Shown here: one piece after another, positions 17,536 to 26,627 of the stretch | Layout of the letters: every line of letters begins with the position of its first letter | Position numbering within the stretch: the first letter of the stretch is position 1 | Assembly: GCF_001936475.1 (NCBI RefSeq) | Contig: NZ_MSPQ01000006.1 | Coordinates: forward strand, 124,001-188,000 | Length of the DNA: 64,000 nucleotides | Source of the DNA: Algoriphagus marinus | Lineage (GTDB): Bacteria > Bacteroidota > Bacteroidia > Cytophagales > Cyclobacteriaceae | Reading direction: 5' to 3' | Notes under the pieces: generated by a model | What the model saw: only the letters and a program-made list of their open reading frames with translations | What the model was told of the DNA's origin: nothing | The model's database searches: none | Program-made: the position numbers and the translations under genes

Positions 17536-17749
17536 GGAAAATAAACTCACAAGAAATCGAGCATGAGAAAAGTTCTCATTCAGGAGGATGATTATCCAGA
17601 GCATTCCACCTGCCTTTCGGCAGGTAGGTGTGACCTTTGAATATCAAATTGTAAACATATGAAATCGAGCATGATGCAAGAGCCACACACGGGTCTGATT
17701 GGCAACTTTGCGAGATTCAATGTGGCCATAAAAGACAAATTATAAACAC
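17536..17749. repeat. Intergenic repeats: hairpin repeat and a 22-bp direct repeat
   Basis: A hairpin CACCTGCC-TTTC-GGCAGGT lies at 17608-17625, of the kind that is dispersed in many Bacteroidota genomes (from memory). The word CAAATTRTAAACAYATGAAATC occurs at 17645-17666 and again at 17736-17757, where it forms the leader and start codon of the next gene. Between the two copies runs a 28-codon frame (ATG 17659, stop 17743-17745) that ends 4 bases before the next start. Its coding status is unproven. Confidence 0.5.
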
Positions 17750-18622
17750 ATGAAATCACTTCGAATCACTGGAGTACCAGAACATTTCAATTACCCTTGG
17801 AAAAAAGTAATTGCCCGCCAACCTTTTCTCTCTAAGGGAATTAAACTGGAATGGATTGATGAATCCCGGGGATCCGGTCAGATGAATCTAGCCTTACGGG
17901 AAAATCAAACCGAATTAGCGCTAATTTTAACTGAAAGTTTTCTCAAAGATTTTGAAGCTGGAAACCCTTCAAAAATGATTGGTTTTCATGTAAACTCACC
18001 CCTGATTTGGGGAATTCATATTCCTGGAGGATCAATCGAAAATTCTTTAGATGAGTTAAAAAAAAATGATTTTTTAATCTCCAGAATGGGTTCAGGTTCT
18101 CAATTGATGGCCTTTGTTTTAGCAGAAAGAGAAAACTGGGATACGCAGGATATAAATTTCAAAATAGTAGACAATCTACCTGGTGCGTTGGAACATATGA
18201 ATCCAGCACATCCCGAGATGTTTCTATGGGAGAAATTCACGACCAAACCTTGGGTCGATTCTGGAGAAATGAAACGTATCGGAGAAGTTCCAAGCCCCTG
18301 GCCTTGCTTCGTAGTAATCGCCTCAAATGCTGCATTGAAAGAATTTGGTGATATAATCTTTCAACTCAGAGATTTGGTGTATTTAGAAGCTTTAAAATTA
18401 AAAAGTTCAAAGAGTACAATTTCGGAGATTTCTCAAGCCTATGAATTAAACGAGGAGGATGTTGAATTATGGTTTTCAGAAACCGATTGGGCTACAAAGC
18501 CAGTTGTTTCAAAAAAAGAATTGATCCGCTTCATGGTGAAAATGGTCGAACTTGGGATTCTAAAATCCATTCAAAAGCCTGAAGATTTTCTTACAATGGA
18601 AAGAATAACTATAGAGGATTAG
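17750..18622 (+). CDS. Periplasmic-binding-fold protein without signal peptide (Ca3427-like)
   Basis: The 290-residue protein resembles the type 2 periplasmic-binding fold of NMT1/THI5-like or Ca3427-like proteins: RITGVPEHFNYPWKK at the N-terminus, ESRGSGQMNLALRENQTELALILTE (about 38-62), and ISRMGSGSQLMAFVLAE (about 108-124), with a C-terminal helical tail. No signal peptide is visible, so it should stay in the cytoplasm, unlike a transporter-bound solute receptor. The ligand and role are unknown. It ends convergently with the histidine kinase gene, the two stop codons overlapping by 4 bp. The fold call is moderate; no biochemical function is assigned. Confidence 0.72.
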   Translation: MKSLRITGVPEHFNYPWKKVIARQPFLSKGIKLEWIDESRGSGQMNLALRENQTELALILTESFLKDFEAGNPSKMIGFHVNSPLIWGIHIPGGSIENSLDELKKNDFLISRMGSGSQLMAFVLAERENWDTQDINFKIVDNLPGALEHMNPAHPEMFLWEKFTTKPWVDSGEMKRIGEVPSPWPCFVVIASNAALKEFGDIIFQLRDLVYLEALKLKSSKSTISEISQAYELNEEDVELWFSETDWATKPVVSKKELIRFMVKMVELGILKSIQKPEDFLTMERITIED

Positions 18623-20505
18623 GCCTTCGATAACAGTACGCAAACAGTGGTGCCTTGATTTGGAACACTTTCTATGCTTAGTTCTCCCCCATTCATTTTA
18701 ATGAATTCTTTACAGATCTGAAGTCCCAGTCCCGATCCTTCTTCAGACAAAGTGCCTGGTTTAGAATCAGAAATACTGATACTCTCAGAAAGAATATGAT
18801 TGATTTGGGCCTTAGTCATCCCCACTCCATGATCAGTGATACACAGCTTTACCTGACTGTCTAACGCCATAGATTTAATAATCAAATTATCTCCCGGCTT
18901 GGAAAACTTGACAGCATTGGTAATTATATTACGAACTGCCACTTCTATCAAATCAGCATCTGCCATGACTGGTAATTCATTTTGAAAGTCACTTTGAATT
19001 TGAATAAACTTTTCTTCCAATTGAGGCTTGATCAATGCCAGTATAGAACTTACAGTATCTGAATATTTAATCTCTCTTTTATTCAATTTGAACCCTTCCA
19101 TTTGAGTCAAGGACCACTTTAGTGTATTATTCAAAGTGAGGTAAACTGCATCCACATCCTTCTTAATATTACCAATCAATTCCTCAAATTCTTCCTTTTC
19201 AAGTTCTCCGGCTAGAAGCAAATCAACACAGTTTTTCACCTGACCTATTGGACTTCTTAGGTCATGTCCAAGAATTGAAAAGAGTTTGTTTTTTGCTTGA
19301 TTGATCTTCTCGAGCTCTTTTGATTTTTGTTCCAGATCAATATTTTGTTCTCTTTTCTTTTTATTCAACCGAACTAACCAAATACTCAACATTAATATCA
19401 GAATCCCTGCAATACTAATCACCCAAACAATCCTATTAATAAATTGGAGTCGATTTGCTTGATTTTCATTTTGAGCCTGAAGTAATTCTAATTCTGATTT
19501 TTTTAGATTATCCTGAAACATCCCTTGAAGTAAAGCCAATCGATCTTTGTTAGTTTGACTTAACAGTGAATCATTCAAACTCAAATATTTCGACTGCTCC
19601 TCAAAAGCGGCTGTAATTTTACCTTCTGCCTCATAAACTTTTGCGAGATATTTATGGGACTTAGTTAATTCGTCTAAAAAGGAGTTTTCTGAAGATAATT
19701 TGATTCCCCGTTTTAAAAACTCTTCAGCTTCAACAAGATTTCCTTTCTGTAATAAAGTGTTACCCAACCGATGTAACAGGCTAGCCTCTAAGGTTAAAAT
19801 GCCTTGGATTTCTGAAAAACCCAAAGATTTCCTAAAAGCAGCTTCCGCCAAATCAAGTTCATTCTTAGCCAAATTAACATCCCCAATAATCCTAAATGTA
19901 AAAGCTGTTAAATAAGGTGACCCGGCATTTCTATTCGTTTCAATGGCCGTGTTGGCATAGTAAAGAGCAGAATCTAACTCTCCCAATTGGATGAAATTAT
20001 ATCCCACATTATTTAAACTTCGAATTTGAGTGTACAAGTCATCCATGGATTTGGCGATGCGATAAGCTTCTTTGAACTGAACGATGGCCATGGAAAAGTT
20101 TTGCTGCTCATAATAAAGCGCTCCCAAATTATTTAATATCCTTGCAGCCTCTCCGTAGTCTGATGCCTGAAGAGCTAACTCATAGGCTTTTTCCGAATAG
20201 CTAAAACTCTTCTGCCATTGCCCTTGACGATAGTAAATCCATGCAATGTTTTCTTTTGCTTTAGCTTCACCAGATTTATTCTTCAATTTTATGGACAGTT
20301 GCTCAGCCTCCATAGAATAAGACATAGCCTCTTCCTGAGAAATCTCCCTGAGATTAGTCCCAAGTTCATTAAGAACATTTATTCTTGTTTGACCTTTAGA
20401 TTCTGAAAGAACTGCCCTGAGGCTATCAGTATCGAGATCTTGAGAATAATTCGGAGTCGAATAAATAAAAAAAAGGAAGACCGAAAAACAGATTAATCTA
20501 AACAA
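18619..20505 (-). CDS. TPR-repeat sensor histidine kinase
   Basis: The 628-residue protein has a signal peptide (about 1-20), a periplasmic region of tetratricopeptide repeats (about 40-330), a coiled coil, one transmembrane helix (359-378), a second coiled coil (about 382-402), a HisKA dimerisation helix with phospho-acceptor His414 (LFSILGHDLRSPIGQ), and a HATPase_c domain with N box (IITNAVKFSKPG), DHGVGM and EGSGLGL. This architecture is common in Bacteroidota. No response regulator gene is adjacent, so it is an orphan kinase here. The periplasmic TPRs probably sense a protein partner rather than a small ligand; the signal is unknown. Confidence 0.93.
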   Translation of the reverse strand: MFRLICFSVFLFFIYSTPNYSQDLDTDSLRAVLSESKGQTRINVLNELGTNLREISQEEAMSYSMEAEQLSIKLKNKSGEAKAKENIAWIYYRQGQWQKSFSYSEKAYELALQASDYGEAARILNNLGALYYEQQNFSMAIVQFKEAYRIAKSMDDLYTQIRSLNNVGYNFIQLGELDSALYYANTAIETNRNAGSPYLTAFTFRIIGDVNLAKNELDLAEAAFRKSLGFSEIQGILTLEASLLHRLGNTLLQKGNLVEAEEFLKRGIKLSSENSFLDELTKSHKYLAKVYEAEGKITAAFEEQSKYLSLNDSLLSQTNKDRLALLQGMFQDNLKKSELELLQAQNENQANRLQFINRIVWVISIAGILILMLSIWLVRLNKKKREQNIDLEQKSKELEKINQAKNKLFSILGHDLRSPIGQVKNCVDLLLAGELEKEEFEELIGNIKKDVDAVYLTLNNTLKWSLTQMEGFKLNKREIKYSDTVSSILALIKPQLEEKFIQIQSDFQNELPVMADADLIEVAVRNIITNAVKFSKPGDNLIIKSMALDSQVKLCITDHGVGMTKAQINHILSESISISDSKPGTLSEEGSGLGLQICKEFIKMNGGELSIESVPNQGTTVCVLLSKA

Positions 20506-20608
20506 GGGCCGTAGATTTCAATTGGATCGCAAAATAGTAATATTCGACACCTATCTCTACTTTTAGGTACAGAAAATTCTAAGGAAGTAAATTAGATTAC
20601 GATAAAAA

Positions 20609-21394
20609 TTAAGCTTTTAATTCATCCCAATCCCAGTCTTTATTCATTTGGGAAATTGCGTGGTGCGCTGTGAGATCATATTGACAAGGCACGATAGAGA
20701 TGAAATTATTTGCAATCGCCCACTCATCATTATCCTCTCCTTTGTCGAAGTTGACAAAATTCCCAGCCATCCAAAAATACTTTCGCCCTGTCGGATCAAA
20801 ACGTTCGGAAAACTCCTCTTGCCATTTGGCGTCTGCCTGCCGTACGACTTTAATTCCCTGAATAGGTTGATTTTGTTTCGGGGGAAAGTTGACATTCAGA
20901 GCTATTCCTTTCGGGATTCCATATTCAAGGACCTGTTTTGCTATTTTTTCCACCCATTCTTCCACATGTGAAAAATCGGCTTTGGATGAATAATCGCAAA
21001 GACTAAACCCAATAGAAGGATACCCCTCCAAAGCACCCTCGATAGCTGCCGACATAGTGCCGGAGTATAAGACCGAAATTGAAGTATTTGACCCATGGTT
21101 GATGCCACTTACTACTAGGTCAGGAGTCCTGTTCTTTAAAACATGATGTTTGGCCAATTTCACACAGTCAGCAGGAGTTCCACTGGATTTATAAGCTTGT
21201 ACGTCTTCAAAAATATCTTCCTCCACAAGCCTTAGAGTCTCTCCAATAGTGATTGCATGCCCCATTCCAGACTGAGGGCTATCAGGTGCTACTACCACCA
21301 CTTCACCAAGTTTTTTCATTACAGATACTAAAACTCTTATTCCTTTTGAAGTGATCCCATCGTCATTAGAGACGAGAATTAGTGGCTTTGACAT
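20609..21394 (-). CDS. surE: 5'-nucleotidase SurE
   Basis: This metal-dependent phosphatase dephosphorylates nucleoside 5'-monophosphates and has a stationary-phase survival role in other bacteria. The 261-residue protein carries the N-terminal metal-binding ILVSNDDGITSKGIRVL (Asp-Asp pair), APDSPQSGMGHAIT, SSGTPADCVKLA, DLVVSGINHGSNTS and YSGTMSAAIEG, all diagnostic for SurE. The length is typical. Its ATG overlaps the stop of the upstream secreted protein gene by one base (TAATG), so the two are translationally coupled. The call is secure. Confidence 0.96.
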   Translation of the reverse strand: MSKPLILVSNDDGITSKGIRVLVSVMKKLGEVVVVAPDSPQSGMGHAITIGETLRLVEEDIFEDVQAYKSSGTPADCVKLAKHHVLKNRTPDLVVSGINHGSNTSISVLYSGTMSAAIEGALEGYPSIGFSLCDYSSKADFSHVEEWVEKIAKQVLEYGIPKGIALNVNFPPKQNQPIQGIKVVRQADAKWQEEFSERFDPTGRKYFWMAGNFVNFDKGEDNDEWAIANNFISIVPCQYDLTAHHAISQMNKDWDWDELKA

Positions 21395-22047
21395 TAGTTT
21401 TTATTGAGTTCATTGTAATAAGCTGTTATACGGAGTAAATCTCCACGCTTATCGTGTTCCAATCGGTTTTTTCGCATAAAAAGACTGATCTCTTCATCAT
21501 GTCCGGTGAGCATATCGAAAAGGTCTTTTTTCTTTAGGCTATATCGATCTATAGATCCATTTTTGAAAAAGTAATAATTGAACGCCAATCGATATCCAAT
21601 CATAGTAGACGGACCCCAAAATGGATTCATACCCATTGTATTCATAGCACCCATATTTCGAGAATCGGTAGCTATATATTCTCTACAAAGGAGTGCCACA
21701 TTATCTCCTTCGGTAAGGACCTCAAAGAAAATAGGGGTCTCATAATCTCCATTAAGTGCATATGGCAAAGAGTAAAATTTTCGAAGACCTCCAAAAACCT
21801 CATCAAAAATCTCAAAATATGAGACATTCGACGCGGTGAACGTAGTAATGGTTTCGTTCTGAAGCTGGACAAGGTTATTTACCAAATCGTACTTTACCAA
21901 GCCCGAATATACTTGTCCATCAGTGCCATATATATTCCCCTTATGGAAAATTTGCGAAGGAAATTGATTTTGCGCAGACACCTCTGCTGCTCCGAACATT
22001 AAGAGGAAGGCTAATATCCAAATTTTGACTATCGTACTTTTCATCAT
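21394..22047 (-). CDS. Secreted protein of unknown function
   Basis: The 217-residue protein has a signal peptide (about 2-26, ending VSAQ) and no domain that I recognise. The mature part begins with a GTDGQVYSGLVKYDLVNNLVQLQ-like beta-rich region and ends in a charged helical stretch (FDMLTGHDEEISLFMRKNRL). Similar short exported proteins of unknown role are frequent in Cytophagales. The gene is translationally coupled to surE by a 1-bp overlap, though the products would act in different compartments. Confidence 0.75.
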   Translation of the reverse strand: MMKSTIVKIWILAFLLMFGAAEVSAQNQFPSQIFHKGNIYGTDGQVYSGLVKYDLVNNLVQLQNETITTFTASNVSYFEIFDEVFGGLRKFYSLPYALNGDYETPIFFEVLTEGDNVALLCREYIATDSRNMGAMNTMGMNPFWGPSTMIGYRLAFNYYFFKNGSIDRYSLKKKDLFDMLTGHDEEISLFMRKNRLEHDKRGDLLRITAYYNELNKN

Positions 22048-22127
22048 TCCCTGTTCTACGTAATTATATTAAAGCAGTTTATTGAATGCATTTAGAAATC
22101 TTTGACTTTGGTCAATAAAACAGCATT

Positions 22128-23336
22128 CTACTTTAAAATATTATGCCCCATTTTATCTCTTTTAGTTTGAAGATATCGCTCATTATGAGGATTTGGTACT
22201 ATTTCGATTGGAAGCTGCTCTACGATCTCCAAACCGTATCCAAGAAGTCCAACTCTTTTCTTTGGATTATTTGAGATCAAACGAATCTTAGAAACTCCCA
22301 AGTCTCTTAATATCTGAGCTCCTACTCCATAATCTCTACTATCCATCGGAAGACCTAAGGCCAAGTTGGCCTGTACGGTATCCATTCCCTGCTCCTGAAG
22401 TTTATAAGCTTTCAGTTTATTGATCAATCCAATGCCTCTACCCTCCTGATTCATATATAGAATCACTCCTTTTCCTTCCTCTTCTACCATCTTCATGGCA
22501 TTGTGAAGTTGAGGACCACAGTCACAACGGCAAGACCCAAAAATATCTCCTGTAGCACAAGACGAATGAACACGAACCATGATCAGCTCTTCTTCTGTCC
22601 AAGTACCTTTGATCAAGGCCATGTGAATCTCTTCGGTATTGGTCTGACGAAACGCAATCAAATCAAAATCACCATATGTTGTAGGCAACTCCACTCCTAT
22701 CTCTCGTTTGATCAATGATTCGTTTTTTAATCGATACGCGATCAAATCTTTAATAGAGATAAGTTTCAGGTTAAACTTCTTTGCAACATGCACTAAGTCT
22801 GGAAGACGAGCCATAGTCCCATCCTCATTCATGATTTCTACCAAGACTCCTGCTGGAGAAAATCCTGCTAACCTTGCCAAATCTATTGCCGCTTCTGTGT
22901 GACCTGCTCTTCTGAGCACACCTCCTCTTTTTGCCTTCAGTGGAAAAATATGCCCTGGTTTCCCTAATTCAGAAGGATGAATAGAATCATCAACCAAAGC
23001 TCTGATTGTTTTGGCACGATCAGATGCTGAAATCCCAGTAGTACAGCCATGTCCTACAAGATCAACAGAAACTGTAAATGGCGTCTCAAAAGCAGCGGTA
23101 TTGCTACCAACCATCAGTTCTAAACCAAGCTGTTCACAACGGTCTTCTATCAGTGGCGCACAAATCAATCCCCTTCCATGCGTCGCCATAAAATTGACTA
23201 TCTCAGGAGTGATAGATTCTGCAGCACATACAAAATCACCCTCATTTTCACGATCCTCATCATCTACTACAATGATTACTTCACCTTTTTTGATTGCTTC
23301 GATTGCATCTTCAATCGGATCAAGAATTATATTTTC
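22128..23336 (-). CDS. ribBA: Bifunctional DHBP synthase / GTP cyclohydrolase II
   Basis: It makes 3,4-dihydroxy-2-butanone 4-phosphate from ribulose 5-phosphate and opens GTP in the first step of riboflavin synthesis. The N-terminal RibB domain (about 1-205) has [23 protein letters not shown] and [12 protein letters not shown]. The C-terminal RibA domain (about 210-402) has the zinc Cys cluster [17 protein letters not shown] and NQEGRGIGL. The frame extends to a TTG at 23375, but that codon overlaps a TAnnTTTG promoter box, so I place the start at GTG 23336 ([19 protein letters not shown]), which fits the usual RibB N-terminus. The function is secure; the start is an inference. Confidence 0.93.
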   Translation of the reverse strand, partial: ENIILDPIEDAIEAIKKGEVIIVVDDEDRENEGDFVCAAESITPEIVNFMATHGRGLICAPLIEDRCEQLGLELMVGSNTAAFETPFTVSVDLVGHGCTTGISASDRAKTIRALVDDSIHPSELGKPGHIFPLKAKRGGVLRRAGHTEAAIDLARLAGFSPAGVLVEIMNEDGTMARLPDLVHVAKKFNLKLISIKDLIAYRLKNESLIKREIGVELPTTYGDFDLIAFRQTNTEEIHMALIKGTWTEEELIMVRVHSSCATGDIFGSCRCDCGPQLHNAMKMVEEEGKGVILYMNQEGRGIGLINKLKAYKLQEQGMDTVQANLALGLPMDSRDYGVGAQILRDLGVSKIRLISNNPKKRVGLLGYGLEIVEQLPIEIVPNPHNERYLQTKRDKMGHNILK

Positions 23337-23372
23337 CACAAAACTTGGGTTTACATTTTCTAATTGGAGGTG

Positions 23373-23380
23373 CAAATTTA
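23373..23380 (-). promoter_or_regulatory. Candidate -7 promoter element for ribBA
   Basis: Read on the minus strand this is TAAATTTG, matching TAnnTTTG. It overlaps the most upstream possible TTG start of ribBA, which argues for a downstream start. No -33 box with standard spacing was found. Confidence 0.42.
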
Positions 23381-23425
23381 CACGCTTTCAGTTTAAAACA
23401 GGATTACACCAAATAAAGTTTGGTA

Positions 23426-25363
23426 TCAACCAATCACTATTCCCAGCTCTCTATCAATCTCCAATTGGACTTTTTTCAATTCAAAATAAAGTTCCTGAAA
23501 ACCAATTATTTGTTGGTCAGGTAATTTTTCCAATTCCGCGTTTTTCAGTTTCAGTTTTGCTTCCTCCATCATCTTCTGAACCATTTTCCGCTTGAGCCTC
23601 AATATGGTTTTGTAACCTGTCAATGATAAATCATCCGACTCCTTATTAATAATGATTTGATGCTTGTCGGCCCAATGAACTGATACTTCGTGGCGCATAG
23701 TAACCAAATCAATCACTTCTTTTTGGATCTCTTGATCTCCTAAGCCAATAAAATACTCCACTGTTGGAATTAGTCCTTTCACTAATGCGTATCTATAAAG
23801 TTTCAACAAACGAGCATAAACCGGAGTACTGAATTCTAAATCCTCTGTCTCAGACAAAAGGTAACTGGATAAGGAAATTTCTTGCTCAGACAGCTTTTGG
23901 GTCCCATAATTCACCAATATCCGAACCATTTCTCTTTCTTGAATTCGAAGAATCTCTTCAAAAGAGGTTTCAATTTCTGTAGGAAGGATTTCTTGAATTG
24001 CCTCCTCTGCTTCAATTTCCTGCTTCTGCTTATTGTAAAAATCTTTCTGTGTTTTTAGAATAGATTTATTCAATTCTGCATGAATAATCTCCTCTTCAAT
24101 TTCCAATAAATTTGAAGCTTCTTTAGCATAGACCGATCGAATAATTGGATCGGGTATTTTGCCTATACTCAATACCACTTCTCGGATTACCTCTGCCTTG
24201 CGAATGGGGTCTTTTGCATATTCTTCCTGATAGAGTCCAATTTTAAAACCTATAAAATCACGACTATTTGCAGCCAAATAAGCCTGAAATGCTTCAGAAC
24301 CAACCTTCCTAGAGTAACTGTCGGGATCTTCTCCGTCTGGAAAAACCACCGCTTTGACATTAAGCCCACCTTCCAAAAGCAAATCAATCCCTCTCAGCGA
24401 TGCTTTAATCCCTGCTGAGTCTCCATCATAAAGAACTGTGACTTGATTGGTAAATCGCTTGATCAATTTAATCTGCCCGTCGGTGAGAGAGGTTCCAGAA
24501 GAAGCCACCACATTCTCTATGCCGGATAGGTGCATGGAAACCACGTCCGTATAGCCTTCTACCAAAAAGCAGTTATCCTTGTCCCGAATTGCTTTTTTAG
24601 CCTGAAACATCCCGTACAGCACATCACTTTTGTGGTAAACTGGTGTTTCAGGGGAGTTGATATATTTTGGTTGGTTTTTGTCTTTCGTAAGAATCCTCGC
24701 GCCAAAGCCTATTGGCTTTCCACTGATATTGTGAATGGTAAAAATTACCCGGTTTCGAAATCGATCATAAATCCTCGAAGGATCTCCTTCCTTTTGCAGG
24801 ACCAAGCCGGCCTTTAAAAGGATATCTTCTTGAAAACCTGCTGACTTTGCAGCTTTCAACATATTATCCCATCCATCAAGAGCATATCCTAAGTCGAATT
24901 TCTCGATGATAGAAGGTGTAAAGCCCCGCTCTTTGAAATAACTCAGACCGATGGATCTTCCTTCATCAGATTGCAGATTCTTGACAAAAAAATCTCTAGC
25001 AAAACCTAGAGCAATAAAAAGACTCTCCCGCTCATTTTGGGCCTGATCTTGTTCTGGAGTACGATCTTGATCTTCTTCAACCTCGATCCCGTACTTTCCG
25101 GCAAGGTGTCGGATCGCTTCCTGAAACCCGACTCCCTCGATATCCATTATAAATTGGATCGGGTCACCGGCCTTACCACAACCGAAACATTTATAAATCT
25201 GCTTGGCCGGGGAAAGCGAGAAGGAAGGTGTTTTTTCACCATGAAATGGACAACAAGCCCAAAGGTTTTGACCTTTCTTTTTCAAAGGGACATAATCACC
25301 CACCACCTCTGCGATGTCCATGCGTTCTTTAACCTTATCCGTGGTAAGCTTACTGATTCCCAT
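23426..25363 (-). CDS. dnaG: DNA primase DnaG
   Basis: It synthesises RNA primers for chromosomal replication in complex with the DnaB helicase. The 645-residue protein has the N-terminal CHC2 zinc finger (Cys38, His41, Cys59, Cys62), the catalytic core with an RNA-polymerase-like subdomain, the Toprim motifs FLVEGYTDVVSMH and TVLYDGDSAGIKA (about 250-330), and a C-terminal helicase-binding region (about 440-645) that is poorly conserved, as usual. The length is normal. The gene is not in the classical rpsU-dnaG-rpoD arrangement. A TAACTTTG box lies just upstream. Confidence 0.97.
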   Translation of the reverse strand: MGISKLTTDKVKERMDIAEVVGDYVPLKKKGQNLWACCPFHGEKTPSFSLSPAKQIYKCFGCGKAGDPIQFIMDIEGVGFQEAIRHLAGKYGIEVEEDQDRTPEQDQAQNERESLFIALGFARDFFVKNLQSDEGRSIGLSYFKERGFTPSIIEKFDLGYALDGWDNMLKAAKSAGFQEDILLKAGLVLQKEGDPSRIYDRFRNRVIFTIHNISGKPIGFGARILTKDKNQPKYINSPETPVYHKSDVLYGMFQAKKAIRDKDNCFLVEGYTDVVSMHLSGIENVVASSGTSLTDGQIKLIKRFTNQVTVLYDGDSAGIKASLRGIDLLLEGGLNVKAVVFPDGEDPDSYSRKVGSEAFQAYLAANSRDFIGFKIGLYQEEYAKDPIRKAEVIREVVLSIGKIPDPIIRSVYAKEASNLLEIEEEIIHAELNKSILKTQKDFYNKQKQEIEAEEAIQEILPTEIETSFEEILRIQEREMVRILVNYGTQKLSEQEISLSSYLLSETEDLEFSTPVYARLLKLYRYALVKGLIPTVEYFIGLGDQEIQKEVIDLVTMRHEVSVHWADKHQIIINKESDDLSLTGYKTILRLKRKMVQKMMEEAKLKLKNAELEKLPDQQIIGFQELYFELKKVQLEIDRELGIVIG

Positions 25364-25379
25364 AAATTATTTGTTAGAA

Positions 25380-25387
25380 CAAAGTTA
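25380..25387 (-). promoter_or_regulatory. Candidate -7 promoter element for dnaG
   Basis: The minus-strand reading TAACTTTG matches the Bacteroidota -7 consensus, 17 bp before the dnaG start codon, implying a very short leader. No exact TTTG -33 box is visible. Confidence 0.45.
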
Positions 25388-25480
25388 ATCGCTAGGCGAT
25401 TTAATCTTAGAGAAATCTCGCAGAACTATTTCCTCTATCCCTAAGTTTAATTCTCATACATTTTAAATGTCGCTTCATAA

Positions 25481-25497
25481 AGAGCATGAGATGCTCT
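25481..25497. promoter_or_regulatory. Short inverted repeat upstream of mrp
   Basis: AGAGCAT-GAG-ATGCTCT, perfect 7-bp arms, 28 bp before the mrp start. It could be a hairpin in the leader or a protein-binding site; nothing further supports either. Confidence 0.3.
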
Positions 25498-25524
25498 AAA
25501 TTGCGAAAAATTTCCACATTACCC

Positions 25525-26619
25525 ATGCAATTAACACAGGACTCAATCCTAAAATCCCTTTCAAGAGTACAAGATCCAGATTTGAAAAAAGATCTAGTCA
25601 CCCTTGGTATGATTCAAAAAATCGAAATAGAGGGAAATACTGTTCGATTCAATGTCGTACTCACCACTCCAGCTTGTCCTCTTAAAGAGGTGATCAAAAA
25701 TAATTGCCTTGAAGAATTGGAAAAAGACTTTGGGAAAGGCATCAACTGGGAGCTGAATATGACCTCTGAAGTGACTACGATCAGAAATGCAACACCGATC
25801 CTTCCGCAGGTAAAAAATATTATCGCGATTGCCTCTGGTAAAGGCGGTGTAGGAAAGTCTACAACGGCCGTAAACTTGGCTGTTGCCCTTGCACAATCTG
25901 GAGCAAAAGTGGGACTAATAGATGCAGATATTTCTGGACCTTCCATTCCCACTATGTTTAATGTTGAAGGAGAGCAGCCTGCTGTTAAAAAAATTGGAGA
26001 AAAGAATACGATTATTCCTATTTCACAATATGGAGTAAAACTGATGTCCATAGGGTTTTTAACTCCAACAGATAGTGCTGTGGTTTGGAGGGGACCAATG
26101 GCGAGTTCCGCATTGCGACAATTCATTTCGGATGTCGAATGGGGTGAACTTGATTACCTGCTTATCGATTTACCTCCCGGAACTTCCGACATCCACTTGA
26201 CCATGGTTCAGACACTACCTGTGACCGGCGCTGTAATCGTGACTACTCCTCAAAAGGTCGCTCTTGCAGATGCTAATAAGGGATTATCAATGTTCCGACA
26301 GCCACAAATTAATGTTCCCGTTTTAGGTGTTATTGAAAATATGGCTTATTTTACACCCGAAGAGCTGCCTGACAATAAATACTACCTGTTTGGCAAAGAA
26401 GGAGGTAGAAGATTAGCAGAGAAGTACAGTGTGCCTTTTCTGGGAGAAGTTCCAATTATTCAAAGCATCCGCGAGAGCGGAGACACCGGGTTTCCGGCTG
26501 TGATAAAAAAAGGATTAACCCAAGATGCATACATGACTTTGGCACAAGCAGTAGCAAGCCAAGTTGCCATAAGAAATGCCTCACAAGGCAAAACCGAGGT
26601 AGTAGAGATAAAAGGATAA
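25525..26619 (+). CDS. Mrp/NBP35-type P-loop ATPase, Fe-S cluster carrier
   Basis: This cytoplasmic ATPase helps deliver iron-sulfur clusters to target proteins. I start it at ATG 25525 (MQLTQDSILKSLSRVQDPDL), the usual N-terminus. A DUF59/MIP18 domain (about 1-80) precedes the P-loop domain (about 95-350) with the deviant Walker A IASGKGGVGKSTTAVNLA, WRGPMASSALRQF, DYLLIDLPPGTSDIH and VTTPQKVALADA. The CxxC pair that usually follows VENMSYF is missing: the protein reads IENMAYFTPEELPDNKYY. An NfuA-like gene follows 8 bp later, supporting an Fe-S role. Family assignment is secure. Confidence 0.94.
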   Translation: MQLTQDSILKSLSRVQDPDLKKDLVTLGMIQKIEIEGNTVRFNVVLTTPACPLKEVIKNNCLEELEKDFGKGINWELNMTSEVTTIRNATPILPQVKNIIAIASGKGGVGKSTTAVNLAVALAQSGAKVGLIDADISGPSIPTMFNVEGEQPAVKKIGEKNTIIPISQYGVKLMSIGFLTPTDSAVVWRGPMASSALRQFISDVEWGELDYLLIDLPPGTSDIHLTMVQTLPVTGAVIVTTPQKVALADANKGLSMFRQPQINVPVLGVIENMAYFTPEELPDNKYYLFGKEGGRRLAEKYSVPFLGEVPIIQSIRESGDTGFPAVIKKGLTQDAYMTLAQAVASQVAIRNASQGKTEVVEIKG

Positions 26620-26627
26620 TTGAAAAA

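Noticed and set aside
17562..17640. 25-codon frame (ATG 17562) running through the hairpin repeat
   Set aside because: Part of it is encoded by the repetitive hairpin and it has no support beyond being open.
22503..23595. Plus-strand frames of 64-194 codons opposite ribBA and dnaG
   Set aside because: Both minus-strand genes are unmistakable; the opposite frames are low-complexity and rich in Ser and Ile.
25594..26126. Minus-strand frames of 100 and 170 codons opposite the Mrp-type gene
   Set aside because: They are antisense to a conserved P-loop ATPase and have no recognisable features.
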